Positions 54,485-63,798 of a stretch of 64,000 bases of DNA are shown one piece after another. The stretch comes from Furfurilactobacillus curtus (lineage in GTDB: Bacteria; Bacillota; Bacilli; Lactobacillales; Lactobacillaceae). The stretch spans positions 124,001 through 188,000 of the forward strand of contig NZ_BQXO01000002.1 of the NCBI RefSeq assembly GCF_045862785.1. The letters run 5' to 3'. Under the pieces are notes generated by a model. The model had not been told where the DNA came from. It saw only the letters and a program-made list of their open reading frames with translations, and searched no databases. Each line of letters begins with the position of its first letter. Position 1 is the stretch's first letter. The position numbers and the translations under genes are program-made.

Positions 54485-55885
54485 ATGGCCGAAAAATTTC
54501 AGTTTCAACCAAGCAGTATTGACACATTGCAATCACATTATGATGTGGTGATCATCGGTTCTGGTAGCACTGGCTTGGTTAGCGCTTTACAGGCGCACGA
54601 ACTGGGATTAAAGCCCGTCATTTTAGAGAAAATGCCTAAAATTGGCGGCAACACAACGCGGGCTTCGTCCGGAATGAATGCAGCGGAGACAAACGTTCAA
54701 TTACATCATGGGGTTGTCGATAGTTATGAAGAATTTTATGACGAGACGCTCAAGGGCGGCGGCAATCTCAATGATCCAGATCTACTCCAGTATTTCAGTA
54801 CACATGCTGCCCTCGCCATTGATTGGTTAGCTGATCATGGAATTCGGCTTGAGGATATTACCATTACTGGGGGGATGAGTAAGATGCGGACCCATCGCCC
54901 CGCAAGCATGGCCCCGATTGGTGGATTTCTCGTGACTGAGTTGCTCAAGCAAGTTCAGGATCAGCAATTACCACTCTTTACTGAAGTGACAGTGACTCAT
55001 TTGAATAAAGATGAGACTGACACTGTCAACGCGGTGACGGTTACCTTACCAGATGGCGAGCAAACGCAGATTAATGCAGGTGCCGTTATTTTGGCCACGG
55101 GCGGGTTTGGTGCAAATGAGGCAATGATCGAAACTTACCGTCCGGATCTAAAAGGTTACAAGACAACGAACCAACCCGGTGCAACTGGTGATGGCTTGAA
55201 GTTGGCCCAGGCGGCGGGAGCCGCACTAGTGCAGATGGATCAAATTCAGGTGCATCCCACCGTCCAGCAAGATAACCCACATGCTTTCTTGATTGGTGAA
55301 GCTGTTCGTGGGGAAGGTGCGATCTTAGTTAACGCAGCGGGGCAACGTTTTGTCAACGAATTAGATACACGAAAAGTCGTTTCTGATGCCATTACTGCAT
55401 TGCCAGCACATAGTGCCTATTTGATCTTTGACCAAGGCATTCGGGACCGAGTAAAGGCCATTGAATTTTACGATAGTATTGGTTTAGTGGTCACTGGTGA
55501 TAGTTTGACCGAATTAGCTCAATCATTAAAAATGCCAAGTGAGCAGTTGGCCGATACAGTGGCAACTTGGAATGCAGCTGTGGATGAAAACGGGGACACC
55601 CAGTGGTCACGAACGACGGGGATGGATCGACAAATCACCGAAGGACCATTCTTTGCGATTCACATTGCGCCAGCGGTTCACTATACGATGGGTGGCGTAA
55701 GAGCGAACCACAAGACGCAAGTCCTTAATGAGAATGGTCAAGTCATCCACGGGTTATTTGCCGGTGGGGAAGTTGTTGGTGGTCTTCATGGAAACAACCG
55801 GATTGGCGGAAATTCGATTGCTGAGACGGTAATCTTTGGTCGTCAAGCTGGTCAACAAGTGTTCGAATACATCAAACAGTCATAA
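54485..55885 (+). CDS. Fumarate reductase-type flavoprotein (flavocytochrome c family)
   Basis: A 466-residue FAD enzyme. DVVIIGSGSTGLVSA binds ADP, and GGNTTRASSGMNAAET is the second FAD motif. Active-site regions HPTVQ, RGEGAILVNAAGQRFVNE and HYTMGGV match soluble fumarate/succinate or urocanate reductase types. No signal peptide and no FMN-binding or haem domain is present, so electrons must come from another protein. ATG 54485 has SD AAGGGG; the longer in-frame extension has none. It converges with apbE, behind a long nested hairpin. Confidence 0.9.
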   Translation: MAEKFQFQPSSIDTLQSHYDVVIIGSGSTGLVSALQAHELGLKPVILEKMPKIGGNTTRASSGMNAAETNVQLHHGVVDSYEEFYDETLKGGGNLNDPDLLQYFSTHAALAIDWLADHGIRLEDITITGGMSKMRTHRPASMAPIGGFLVTELLKQVQDQQLPLFTEVTVTHLNKDETDTVNAVTVTLPDGEQTQINAGAVILATGGFGANEAMIETYRPDLKGYKTTNQPGATGDGLKLAQAAGAALVQMDQIQVHPTVQQDNPHAFLIGEAVRGEGAILVNAAGQRFVNELDTRKVVSDAITALPAHSAYLIFDQGIRDRVKAIEFYDSIGLVVTGDSLTELAQSLKMPSEQLADTVATWNAAVDENGDTQWSRTTGMDRQITEGPFFAIHIAPAVHYTMGGVRANHKTQVLNENGQVIHGLFAGGEVVGGLHGNNRIGGNSIAETVIFGRQAGQQVFEYIKQS

Positions 55886-55900
55886 AATACAAAATTAAAA

Positions 55901-56016
55901 AAGCGGAATATAAATCGGTAAGTGATGAGATAAAAACGAGCTTTGCATGATGATAATCTAGTCATCATGCAAAGCTCGTTTTTAAGTGGCGCCACTTGAT
56001 TTATGTTCCGCGTTTT
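55901..56016. repeat. Nested hairpin, terminator and dispersed-repeat member
   Basis: An inner perfect stem (55932-55953 with 55962-55983) starting AAAAACGAGC acts as a terminator for both strands. Around it an outer imperfect stem (55901-55924 with 55993-56016) carries GCGGAATATAAATCGGTAAG, related to sequence at 46937 and 63691. Confidence 0.7.
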
Positions 56017-56102
56017 AGTTATTTAGTTTGAAAGTGGAATTTAGATTGTGGTTTTATATCTCAAACACGACTGTTTATCTGTCAGCGCTAATGAGCATCC
56101 GA

Positions 56103-57164
56103 TTAGTTGCCCATAGTGTAGCCAGTGCTGGCATCAAGCTTAAACCGTTTCTTCAGGCCATCAGTTACATAAATTTTCTTTTCGTTCGTGATGAAAATGG
56201 CTTGAATGTCCTTTTTCTGATTCATATACGCTAAACCATCTTTAAGCCCTTTATCAAAAGCGGCGTTTGATAAAGCATCCCCATCGATGGATTTCTTTGA
56301 AACAATAGTCACACTGGCTAAATTGTTTTCATAAGGGTAACCAGTTTTGGCATCAAAAAGATAAATATATTTATGCCCACCAGACATTAAATATTGTTCG
56401 TAGGTTCCGGCCGTCACGACCGACATGTCGCTTTCTTTAATGGTGCCAACCGCATCGCCACGAGGCTTAACCGGGTTTTGAATGCCAACTGTCCACGGCT
56501 TATTGTGACCTTCAGGCGAGTGACCCATGACAATAATATTGCCACCAAGGTTGATGATGGCGGAAGTGACCCCGTTTTTCTTGAAGACTTTTTTGACTTG
56601 ATCAGCGATATACCCTTTCGCGATCCCGCCAAAGTCGAGGCGCATCCCTTTTTTCGTTAAGTAAACGGTCTGTTCCTTATCGTTAAGTTGAACATCATGA
56701 TAATCAACGAGTGGTAAAGCAGCGTCAATCTCTGATTGCGCTGGGACCCGCGCACCAGGTAGACCAATTTTCCATAAATTGGTAACGGCACCGATCGCCA
56801 TGTCAAAACTACCTTCAGAATTCTCGGAAACGGATAGAGCCTTTTTAACCATCGGATAGAAGTCATCGGGAACCCGAACCGGTTTGATTCCGGCATTGTC
56901 GTTAATTTTATCTAATTGCGAACCGCCCCGGGTTAATGTTGATTCATCATCCATATGGTGAATTTCTTTAAAGCCTTTATTGATCACATCTTTTTTACCC
57001 TTATCGTAGATTGATAGGGTACAAATCGTCCCCATGATCATTTCACTTTTCTCGTACGGATTTTTAACCATCGGCTTAGCCTTGGCTTTGGGCTTCGCCG
57101 TACAACCAGCCAATGTCACGGCTAGAACGACTAAAAGGCTACCCCAAATTAGCGATTTTTTCAT
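56103..57164 (-). CDS. apbE: FAD:protein FMN transferase (ApbE)
   Basis: A 353-residue lipoprotein with lipobox LAGC (Cys21), anchored outside the membrane. Family motifs: MIMGTICTLSIYD near 42, FDMAIGAV, LDFGGIAKGYIADQV, IINLGGNIIVMG and DGDALSNAAF (Mg/FAD site). It transfers FMN from FAD to Thr in SGAT-type motifs of exported proteins. SD AAAGGAG is present. The secreted tandem FMN-binding protein at 49866 is the obvious target in this window. Confidence 0.95.
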   Translation of the reverse strand: MKKSLIWGSLLVVLAVTLAGCTAKPKAKAKPMVKNPYEKSEMIMGTICTLSIYDKGKKDVINKGFKEIHHMDDESTLTRGGSQLDKINDNAGIKPVRVPDDFYPMVKKALSVSENSEGSFDMAIGAVTNLWKIGLPGARVPAQSEIDAALPLVDYHDVQLNDKEQTVYLTKKGMRLDFGGIAKGYIADQVKKVFKKNGVTSAIINLGGNIIVMGHSPEGHNKPWTVGIQNPVKPRGDAVGTIKESDMSVVTAGTYEQYLMSGGHKYIYLFDAKTGYPYENNLASVTIVSKKSIDGDALSNAAFDKGLKDGLAYMNQKKDIQAIFITNEKKIYVTDGLKKRFKLDASTGYTMGN

Positions 57165-57269
57165 GTATGTAAACTCCTTTAAGGCCTCTAAACGGGCGGG
57201 TGGTGACTTGTGAGAACCGTTACATTTTACTCCAAAAAGCAGATGTTGTGTGTAAAAGTCTGCAACCGA

Positions 57270-59330
57270 TTACATCTGGGCGACTTCGAGCAAATGACTT
57301 ATTTCAGCCACTGAGTGAGTCGCTTTAATTGCCTTAACCCAAGCCACGTCTTGAATTTTCTGAAGCAGCTGTGAAAGCGCGGCCAGATGTGATGTTGCAT
57401 CAACTGGTGCTAGACCAATGATTATCTGAATCTTTTTTGCAGGGGTATGACCTTCAATTTGAATCGTCATTGGATGCTGACAGAGCAGTAGACTCATTCC
57501 TAAATCGTTGACACCATCATTCTGTGTGGCATGAGCTAACATAATGCCATCACCTAGTACCATATAAGGCCCGTTTTTTTTGGTTAGATTAATCACTTGC
57601 TCTAAATAATGGGTATGGATAAGGCCATCATGTAGTAAGGGACTAAGCGCAATTTTGACACCCTGCTGCCAAGACAAAACATCAGTTGAATATTTAATGT
57701 GGGCTGTTGGCAGAAGGCGCTGCAGACTGCTTAATGTTTCATCAGTTTCAGCTTGGTGTGGATGTTTGGATTGATTAAGATAACCATGCAGTGCGCCTGT
57801 TAGGCCATCAAAGTCTTCGATTCGCGCGTAGTTACTGATGATATCGAGTAAAGCATTTATTCGGGCTTCATTAAAGTTGATATCTGATAAATGAGCGTTG
57901 ACTAGAGCCTTACCGATCGTTTCCCAATCGCGGTGGTTCGGCAGCGGAGATACGGTTACTACCGGAATTTCTAGAGGGACGGTCAATTTGATGGTACTAA
58001 TAATGAGTTTGATATGATCCAAGTCGTGATTTTTAAATTGCAAAACACTGAGTGGTTGTGAGAAGGCAATGTTTGGAAATCGTTGGGTTAACTGCTGTTG
58101 TAGAATATACGAGGTACCAATACCGCTTGAACAGACCACTAAAACATCCGTTTGAACAGTTTGCTCATTTTCAATTGATCGAAGTTCACCACCAAAATAG
58201 AGCGCAATTAAGGCGATTTCATCATCACTAAGTTGGCCATTAATAAATTTTTCAAATGGGCGAATTGCATATTTGGTGAAAGAAAATAGTTCTTGGTACC
58301 CTTCGGTGATTTGCTCTAAGTTCGGGTGATGATAAGGAATCATAAATTTAGACCGATAAAAAGCTGATAATAGATGAGTGGATAAGGTTAACTCAAGCTT
58401 ATCAGGGGAAATGCTGGCGCTGGAGGCAGCATTGAATCGGTCGATTATCTCACGTGCAATCGGGAAAATTCTTTGTATTAGGCCGTCAGTTTTATTCACG
58501 CGATAAAATTGACTCGTGTTAATAATGCGACCGAGAAAATAAGCCTCGCTATAGTTTTGGATATCATTAGCGGCAAGAAAGTTAATGGACCAGTCGATTG
58601 ATGAGGAATCAACGGTAGTTCTTCTCGACGGTGAATCTGGTAGTTGATTTTGTGGATCCTTGATGCGATCTAAAAACCACAGAATAAACTCATCGAGTGT
58701 GGATAAAGCATCATCGGTGAAATAGTTGCCGGTAATTTTTTCTAATTTATGAATTTTTGTATTAATTGCAATTAATCGCGATGGATTAATATCAATTTGG
58801 CTGTATAGAATGGAGCTTCGATCATTCAATGCTTCTAAAACCCAATTTCGCTGGGTGATTTCCGAACCAGAAAGAAACTTGCCAGTGGTACCTTGGACAA
58901 TTTCTAAGCGATGGGCTGCTAAGGTTTGTCTAACCTGCTTTAGGTCAGAGATAACTGTGTGTTTTGAGACATTAAAGCGTGCCGCCAAGTGAGTTAACGA
59001 GAGTGCTTGGTGATTAACCAGCTCCCAAATAATTAGTTGGCAGCGTTGATATTTAGATAGTTGGTCAATCGTTGCTTGAGCATTTGAAAAGTGCTCAAGC
59101 AACGATTTTTTGGTCTCGCTTTGAATGTAATACCCGGCTCCTAGAATATTGGTGATAGGTTCTAAATCATCTGCAATCAGTGCCTCATTAACGCGTTTCA
59201 GAACGTAAAAGACACCTCTTCGTGAGAGATTCAATTGCACCTTTAAATCATCAATTGTGGCATAGTCGCTTTGCTCGATAAGAAAGTTCAAAAGGTCATT
59301 GCCGTGTTTAATTTTTGTGTAGTTAATCAT
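57270..59330 (-). CDS. PRD-containing transcriptional regulator with PTS EIIB and EIIA domains
   Basis: A 686-residue BglG/MtlR-type activator. Two N-terminal HTH segments (DLKVQLNLSRRGVFYVLKRV near 27-46; LAARFNVSKHTVISDLKQV near 111-129), PRD domains (roughly 190-410; RPFEKFINGQLSDDEIALIA), an EIIB-like domain (VLVVCSSGIGTSYI) and a C-terminal EIIA domain (MLAHATQNDGVNDLGMS, with the phospho-His). Activity should follow PTS phosphorylation. ATG 59330 gives the family start; the upstream TTG extension is unlikely. It is divergent from the PTS genes and probably activates them. Confidence 0.9.
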   Translation of the reverse strand: MINYTKIKHGNDLLNFLIEQSDYATIDDLKVQLNLSRRGVFYVLKRVNEALIADDLEPITNILGAGYYIQSETKKSLLEHFSNAQATIDQLSKYQRCQLIIWELVNHQALSLTHLAARFNVSKHTVISDLKQVRQTLAAHRLEIVQGTTGKFLSGSEITQRNWVLEALNDRSSILYSQIDINPSRLIAINTKIHKLEKITGNYFTDDALSTLDEFILWFLDRIKDPQNQLPDSPSRRTTVDSSSIDWSINFLAANDIQNYSEAYFLGRIINTSQFYRVNKTDGLIQRIFPIAREIIDRFNAASSASISPDKLELTLSTHLLSAFYRSKFMIPYHHPNLEQITEGYQELFSFTKYAIRPFEKFINGQLSDDEIALIALYFGGELRSIENEQTVQTDVLVVCSSGIGTSYILQQQLTQRFPNIAFSQPLSVLQFKNHDLDHIKLIISTIKLTVPLEIPVVTVSPLPNHRDWETIGKALVNAHLSDINFNEARINALLDIISNYARIEDFDGLTGALHGYLNQSKHPHQAETDETLSSLQRLLPTAHIKYSTDVLSWQQGVKIALSPLLHDGLIHTHYLEQVINLTKKNGPYMVLGDGIMLAHATQNDGVNDLGMSLLLCQHPMTIQIEGHTPAKKIQIIIGLAPVDATSHLAALSQLLQKIQDVAWVKAIKATHSVAEISHLLEVAQM

Positions 59331-59373
59331 TTCACGATATCCCCAAGCAAATGTTACATGTGTAGTGAACAAA

Positions 59374-59430
59374 TTGCACTATCAATAGTGTAAGTATTGC
59401 ACTTGTTGGCGTTTTCATCAATGATACGAT
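59374..59430. promoter_or_regulatory. Divergent control region of the PTS operon
   Basis: TTGCACTATCAATAGTGTAA (59374-59393) is a near-perfect inverted repeat, a probable operator for the PRD regulator. TTGCAC (59397-59402) may be a -35 box with an extended -10 TGATACGAT (59422-59430), although spacing is long. TGTTGGCGTTTTCA (59404-59417) matches cre at 13 of 14. Confidence 0.5.
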
Positions 59431-59461
59431 AAGTGCACCATCAATTATTGGAGGCGAAGGA

Positions 59462-59929
59462 ATGCTCAGCGATTTATTAAATCGAGAGACAATTCAGTTG
59501 ATTTCTGGAGAAGCATTAACCTGGCAGGAGACTATTAGATTGGCTGCGAAGCCGTTGGTTGATAACGATAGTGTCACGACTCAATACGTCGATGCCATGA
59601 TCAAGGTTGTTGATGAAGAGGGCCCTTACATTAACATCGGCGATCATGTGGCGTTGGCCCATACTCGGCCTGAAAATGGGTCGAATAGAATTTCTTTGGC
59701 ACTACTGAAAACAACGGAGCCGGTTGATTTGGTTAATAAGGAGCATCCGGTAACCCTCTGGTTTGTCTTATCGGCAGTGGATAACCAGAGTCATTTGCAA
59801 GTTATTCGACAATTGATGATGTTATTAACAAATGAGACAGCACTTAATGCTTTGAAAACAGCCACGTCGGTTGATGATTTGATCAAGATCATTTCAGCCA
59901 TCGATAACACAACGGAGGAATCAAAATGA
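59462..59929 (+). CDS. PTS EIIA component, ascorbate/fructose type
   Basis: A 155-residue EIIA domain. The phospho-His is in VALAHTRPENG near residue 67, and EEGPYINIGDH matches the ascorbate-type EIIA. It takes phosphate from HPr and passes it to the EIIB. SD GGAGG is upstream. First gene of EIIA-EIIB-EIIC-tkt; overlaps EIIB by 4 bases. Confidence 0.92.
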   Translation: MLSDLLNRETIQLISGEALTWQETIRLAAKPLVDNDSVTTQYVDAMIKVVDEEGPYINIGDHVALAHTRPENGSNRISLALLKTTEPVDLVNKEHPVTLWFVLSAVDNQSHLQVIRQLMMLLTNETALNALKTATSVDDLIKIISAIDNTTEESK

Positions 59930-60231
59930 AAATTCTAGCAGTGTGCCAAAGCGGTCTTGGTAGCAGCTTTATGGTTCAAATGAACGTCCAGCAAATTTTA
60001 AAAGATGAAAAGGTCGATGTAGATGCAAACAACATTACCGTTGATCATTCAGATGTAGGTAGTGCCACTGCCGACGCTGCCGATTACTTTTTTGTTGAAT
60101 CCACATTGGCTGATGCTTTGAGTAGTATTCCAGAAGACCGTGTTGTTTTGCTGAAGAGTTTAATCGATAAAAAAGAAACAACAGATCACGTCAATGATGT
60201 GTTGGATCGTAACCAGATTCAACATGATTAG
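59926..60231 (+). CDS. PTS EIIB component, ascorbate/lactose-like
   Basis: A 101-residue EIIB with the phospho-Cys loop AVCQSGLGSSFMV (Cys8) at the N-terminus, as in UlaB. It passes phosphate to the sugar during transport by EIIC. ATGA overlap with EIIA gives tight coupling. Length normal. Confidence 0.92.
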   Translation: MKILAVCQSGLGSSFMVQMNVQQILKDEKVDVDANNITVDHSDVGSATADAADYFFVESTLADALSSIPEDRVVLLKSLIDKKETTDHVNDVLDRNQIQHD

Positions 60232-60246
60232 TGGGGAAAATTAATT

Positions 60247-61608
60247 ATGAAAAGTGTACTGAACTTATTCGTCTCCATCGCGACGCAGCCAGCAATTCTG
60301 GTGGCATTGATTGCGATGCTAGGCTTGTTATTACAAAAGAAAAAAACAACAGAAGTGGTTCAAGGAACAATCAAAACCTTTGCGGGATTCTTAGTTCTGA
60401 CTGGCGGTGCTGGCATCTTAAGTGCTTCTTTGACACCATTTGCTAAAATGTTTCAGTTTGCACTCCACGTTCAAGGGGTCGTACCAAGTAATGAAGCCGT
60501 AGTGGCCATTGCGTTAGTGAAATACGGTTCAACAACGGCGTTAATTATGTTGGTTGGCATGATCGTAAATATTTTACTTGCCAGGTTTACACGCTTTAAG
60601 TACATTTTTTTAACGGGGCAGGCAATGCTGTACATGTCTTGTCTGACAGCTGTAATTTTAGTAAGTGCCAAGTTAGGTACTGGTTGGCAAACGATTTTAC
60701 TGGGCGGCATCTTTGAAGGAACGTTATTAACAGTCACGCGGGCCTTATGTCAACCATTCATGCGGAAAATTACCGGCGGTGATCAAGTTGCCATGGGGCA
60801 CACTGGGAACATTGGGTATGCAACGGCTGGCCTGATGGGACAGTGGTTTGGTAATAAAGAAAAAAGTACCGAAGACATCGAGATGCCTAAAGGATTAAGC
60901 TTTTTACGTGACTCGACAGTATCGATTACTTTGTTAATGGGTGTTGTTTATTTGGCATTGGCCATCATCACCGGGCCCCATTTTGTCGAAACAAAGCTGA
61001 GTGCAGGAACTAATTATTTAGTTTACTCACTCGTTCAGGCCGGAACATTTGCAGCGGGCTTTGTGGTTGTACTGCAAGGGGTTCGAATGATTTTAGCTGA
61101 AATCGTGCCAGCTTTCCAGGGAATAGCGCAACGACTGGTTCCAAATTCAAAACCAGCTTTGGATGTGCCAATTATTTTCCCATACGCGCCTAATGCTGTG
61201 TTAATTGGGTTCTTTACCAGCTTTATTGTTGGGACAATCAGCATGTTTATCATGATCGCATTACACACCACAGTGATTATCCCCGGTGTGGTCGGTCACT
61301 TCTTCTGTGGTGCCGCAGCGGCAATATACGGCAACGCAACTGGTGGCCGTCGAGGTGCGATTATCGGAGCATCAGTGAATAGTCTGATCATTAGCTGGTT
61401 GCCACTCTTTATTCTACCGGTGTTGGGCACACTGAAATTGGCAGCGTCCACATTCGCCGATACAGATTATTTAGTACCAGGGATCTTGCTTGGTAATCTT
61501 GGTAATCTTGGTACAGTTGCGATTGTCGTTGGGATTCTTGGCTTCCTGGCAGTCGTGCTAGTGCTTAGCGCAATCTTAAACGGCCGTGATAAATCCACTG
61601 CCAAATAG
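60247..61608 (+). CDS. PTS EIIC component, UlaA/SgaT family
   Basis: A 453-residue membrane permease with about 11 helices. The pattern ALIAMLGLLLQKK, TGGAGILSASLTPFAKM, GGDQVAMGHTGNIGYATAG and IFPYAPNAVLIGF is that of the ascorbate (AAT) PTS family. Many members transport other compounds. Its partner transketolase suggests a pentose or pentitol derivative, but no ascorbate-breakdown genes (UlaD/E/F-like) are in this operon. Confidence 0.92.
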   Translation: MKSVLNLFVSIATQPAILVALIAMLGLLLQKKKTTEVVQGTIKTFAGFLVLTGGAGILSASLTPFAKMFQFALHVQGVVPSNEAVVAIALVKYGSTTALIMLVGMIVNILLARFTRFKYIFLTGQAMLYMSCLTAVILVSAKLGTGWQTILLGGIFEGTLLTVTRALCQPFMRKITGGDQVAMGHTGNIGYATAGLMGQWFGNKEKSTEDIEMPKGLSFLRDSTVSITLLMGVVYLALAIITGPHFVETKLSAGTNYLVYSLVQAGTFAAGFVVVLQGVRMILAEIVPAFQGIAQRLVPNSKPALDVPIIFPYAPNAVLIGFFTSFIVGTISMFIMIALHTTVIIPGVVGHFFCGAAAAIYGNATGGRRGAIIGASVNSLIISWLPLFILPVLGTLKLAASTFADTDYLVPGILLGNLGNLGTVAIVVGILGFLAVVLVLSAILNGRDKSTAK

Positions 61609-61675
61609 TCACTCGCGTTATTGACCCGGTCAAGTCCCTCTTGCCGGGCCATTTTTGAAAGGAAGAGAGTTAATC

Positions 61676-63661
61676 ATGACTTTTACTGATTCAGATCAAG
61701 ATGCAGTCAATGCAATTCGTTTTTTAAGTGTTGATATGATTGAAAAAGCGAATAGTGGACATCCAGGACTACCGATCGACGCTGCACCAATGGCCTATGT
61801 TCTGTGGGAAAAATTAATGAATTTTAATCCGCATGACCCTAAATGGATAAATCGTGATCGCTTTGTTTTAAGCGCCGGACATGGTTCAGCCTTACTTTAT
61901 AGTTTGCTTCACTTAAATGGTTTTGGGGTCGAAATTTCTGACTTGCAGCAATTTCGTCAACTTGGCTCGGTTACACCTGGACACCCTGAAGTGACGGAAA
62001 CGTCAGGAATTGATGCAACGACGGGTCCACTTGGGCAAGGATTGGGTATGGCTGTTGGGATGGCGATGGCCGAAAAACACTTAGCAGCGATGGTTAACCG
62101 TCCTGGTTATAACGTGATTGACCATTACACCTATGCCATCGTTGGTGACGGGGATCTCATGGAGGGAATTAGTCATGAGGCGATCAATTTAGCTGGGAAT
62201 AAAAGCTTAAATAAATTGATTGTATTGTATGATTCTAATGACATTTCTCTCGATGGCCCGTTAGCGTTAAGCGCGACTGATAGCGTTCGTGATCGTTTTA
62301 AAGCGGCCCAGTGGGATTACGAAGAGGTGCTTGATGGTAACGATTTGGCGGCAATTAGCCAAGCCTTGATCCATGCAAAGCAAAACGACCGGCCAACGTT
62401 AATCGAAGTCAAAACAGTTATTGGTTATGGGACACCCGAAGCCGGCACCAATAAGGTTCATGGTGCAGCACTCGGTGAGGCTAATTTGACCCAAATGCGT
62501 CATTTTTATGATTGGTCTTTCCAGCCGTTTGAAATTTCAGATTCAATTTATCAAACTTATCACGATGCAATGCCCGATAAACTGGCACAGTACAATGCTT
62601 GGCAAACAATGTTCACCGATTTCACCAACAGATTTCCTGACCAAGCGCAGCGGCTAACAGTGAATACGTTAGACATGGCTGGAGTTACGGTTGACGATCA
62701 GAAGTATGCGACACCAACAGCGACGCGAGTGATCAACGCAGATTTGATCCAACAGATCGCCAAACACAATGAAAACTTTTGGGGTGGCGCTGCTGATCTT
62801 TCCTCCTCAAACAAGACATTTTTAAGCGACGTTGGGGACTTTACAGCACTGTCACCACAAGGACGCAATATTTTCTTTGGTGTCCGGGAGTTCGGGATGG
62901 CCGCTGCGCTTAACGGGATCATGTTACATGGTGGCAGTCGCGTATTCGGTAGCACCTTTTTCGTCTTTAGTGACTATTTGAAGGCCGCGATTCGATTAGC
63001 TGCCATTCAAAAATTGCCGACTACATTTATTTTTACCCACGATTCATTAGCAGTTGGGGAAGATGGACCAACACACGAACCGGTTGAACAACTGGCGGCT
63101 TTGCGAAGCATTCCAAATGTGAATGTATTCCGGCCTGCAGATGCCTCGGAGACGTTGGGGGCATGGCAAACGATCAGTAAAACTAATGACCGGCCTAACG
63201 TTCTCGTTTTGACGCGGCAGAAACTACCTCAATTGAGCTGTGCTAGTGTGGCTAATGTCGAAAAAGGGGCATACGTTATTTCCCCAGCAAAAAGTCAGAC
63301 ACCTGATGGTATTTTAATCGCCACAGGATCTGAAGTTAGTTTGGCAATTGAAGCACAAGCGCAGTTGCGAGATCGATCCTATGATTTGGCAGTTGTCTCC
63401 ATGCCAAGTATGGAGCGATTCCGAGCCCAATCTGTTGAATACCGAGAAAGCGTGTTGCCACCAGATGTATCTCGTCGGATCTCCATTGAAATGGGCAGCG
63501 CCTTTGGCTGGGGTGAATTCACGGGTCTGCATGGCACCAACATTAGTGTCAATGAATTTGGCATGAGTGGCAAAGGACCTGAGGTGGTTAAACAATATGG
63601 GTTCACCGTTTCAACGATTGTTCAAACGTTTGAACGATTATGGCGAGAAACAGAAAATTAA
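61676..63661 (+). CDS. tkt: Transketolase
   Basis: A 661-residue thiamine diphosphate enzyme moving two-carbon units between sugar phosphates. TPP site GDGDLMEGISHEAI, substrate residues SGHPGLPIDAAPMAYV and HGSALLYSLLH, and the pyrimidine domain GVREFGMAAALNG with THDSLAVGEDGPTHEPVEQ are intact. C-terminal domain complete. ATG 61676 has SD AGGAAGAGAG. As last gene of the PTS operon, it may process the imported sugar phosphate. Confidence 0.95.
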   Translation: MTFTDSDQDAVNAIRFLSVDMIEKANSGHPGLPIDAAPMAYVLWEKLMNFNPHDPKWINRDRFVLSAGHGSALLYSLLHLNGFGVEISDLQQFRQLGSVTPGHPEVTETSGIDATTGPLGQGLGMAVGMAMAEKHLAAMVNRPGYNVIDHYTYAIVGDGDLMEGISHEAINLAGNKSLNKLIVLYDSNDISLDGPLALSATDSVRDRFKAAQWDYEEVLDGNDLAAISQALIHAKQNDRPTLIEVKTVIGYGTPEAGTNKVHGAALGEANLTQMRHFYDWSFQPFEISDSIYQTYHDAMPDKLAQYNAWQTMFTDFTNRFPDQAQRLTVNTLDMAGVTVDDQKYATPTATRVINADLIQQIAKHNENFWGGAADLSSSNKTFLSDVGDFTALSPQGRNIFFGVREFGMAAALNGIMLHGGSRVFGSTFFVFSDYLKAAIRLAAIQKLPTTFIFTHDSLAVGEDGPTHEPVEQLAALRSIPNVNVFRPADASETLGAWQTISKTNDRPNVLVLTRQKLPQLSCASVANVEKGAYVISPAKSQTPDGILIATGSEVSLAIEAQAQLRDRSYDLAVVSMPSMERFRAQSVEYRESVLPPDVSRRISIEMGSAFGWGEFTGLHGTNISVNEFGMSGKGPEVVKQYGFTVSTIVQTFERLWRETEN

Positions 63662-63682
63662 CAAGTGAATTTGGTTTAAGAC

Positions 63683-63758
63683 AAATAAACGCGGGATATA
63701 AGTTGATAAGTGACCAGCATTAAGCTGCCATCGCTTGGCTTACGTCCTGCGTTTATTT
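63683..63758. repeat. tkt terminator hairpin, dispersed-repeat member
   Basis: AAATAAACGC pairs with GCGTTTATTT to close an imperfect long hairpin. The left arm (63691-63713) includes GCGGGATATAAGTTGATAAG, like the arm at 55903-55925 (19 of 23 positions). Confidence 0.7.
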
Positions 63759-63766
63759 AGATTGGC

Positions 63767-63786
63767 AATACGATATATATCGTATT
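63767..63786. repeat. Perfect 20-bp palindrome
   Basis: AATACGATATATATCGTATT equals its own reverse complement. It lies just beyond the 3' ends of tkt and the ABC permease gene. It may be an RNA hairpin or a protein-binding site. Confidence 0.5.
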
Positions 63787-63798
63787 GGGCGCCAACAT

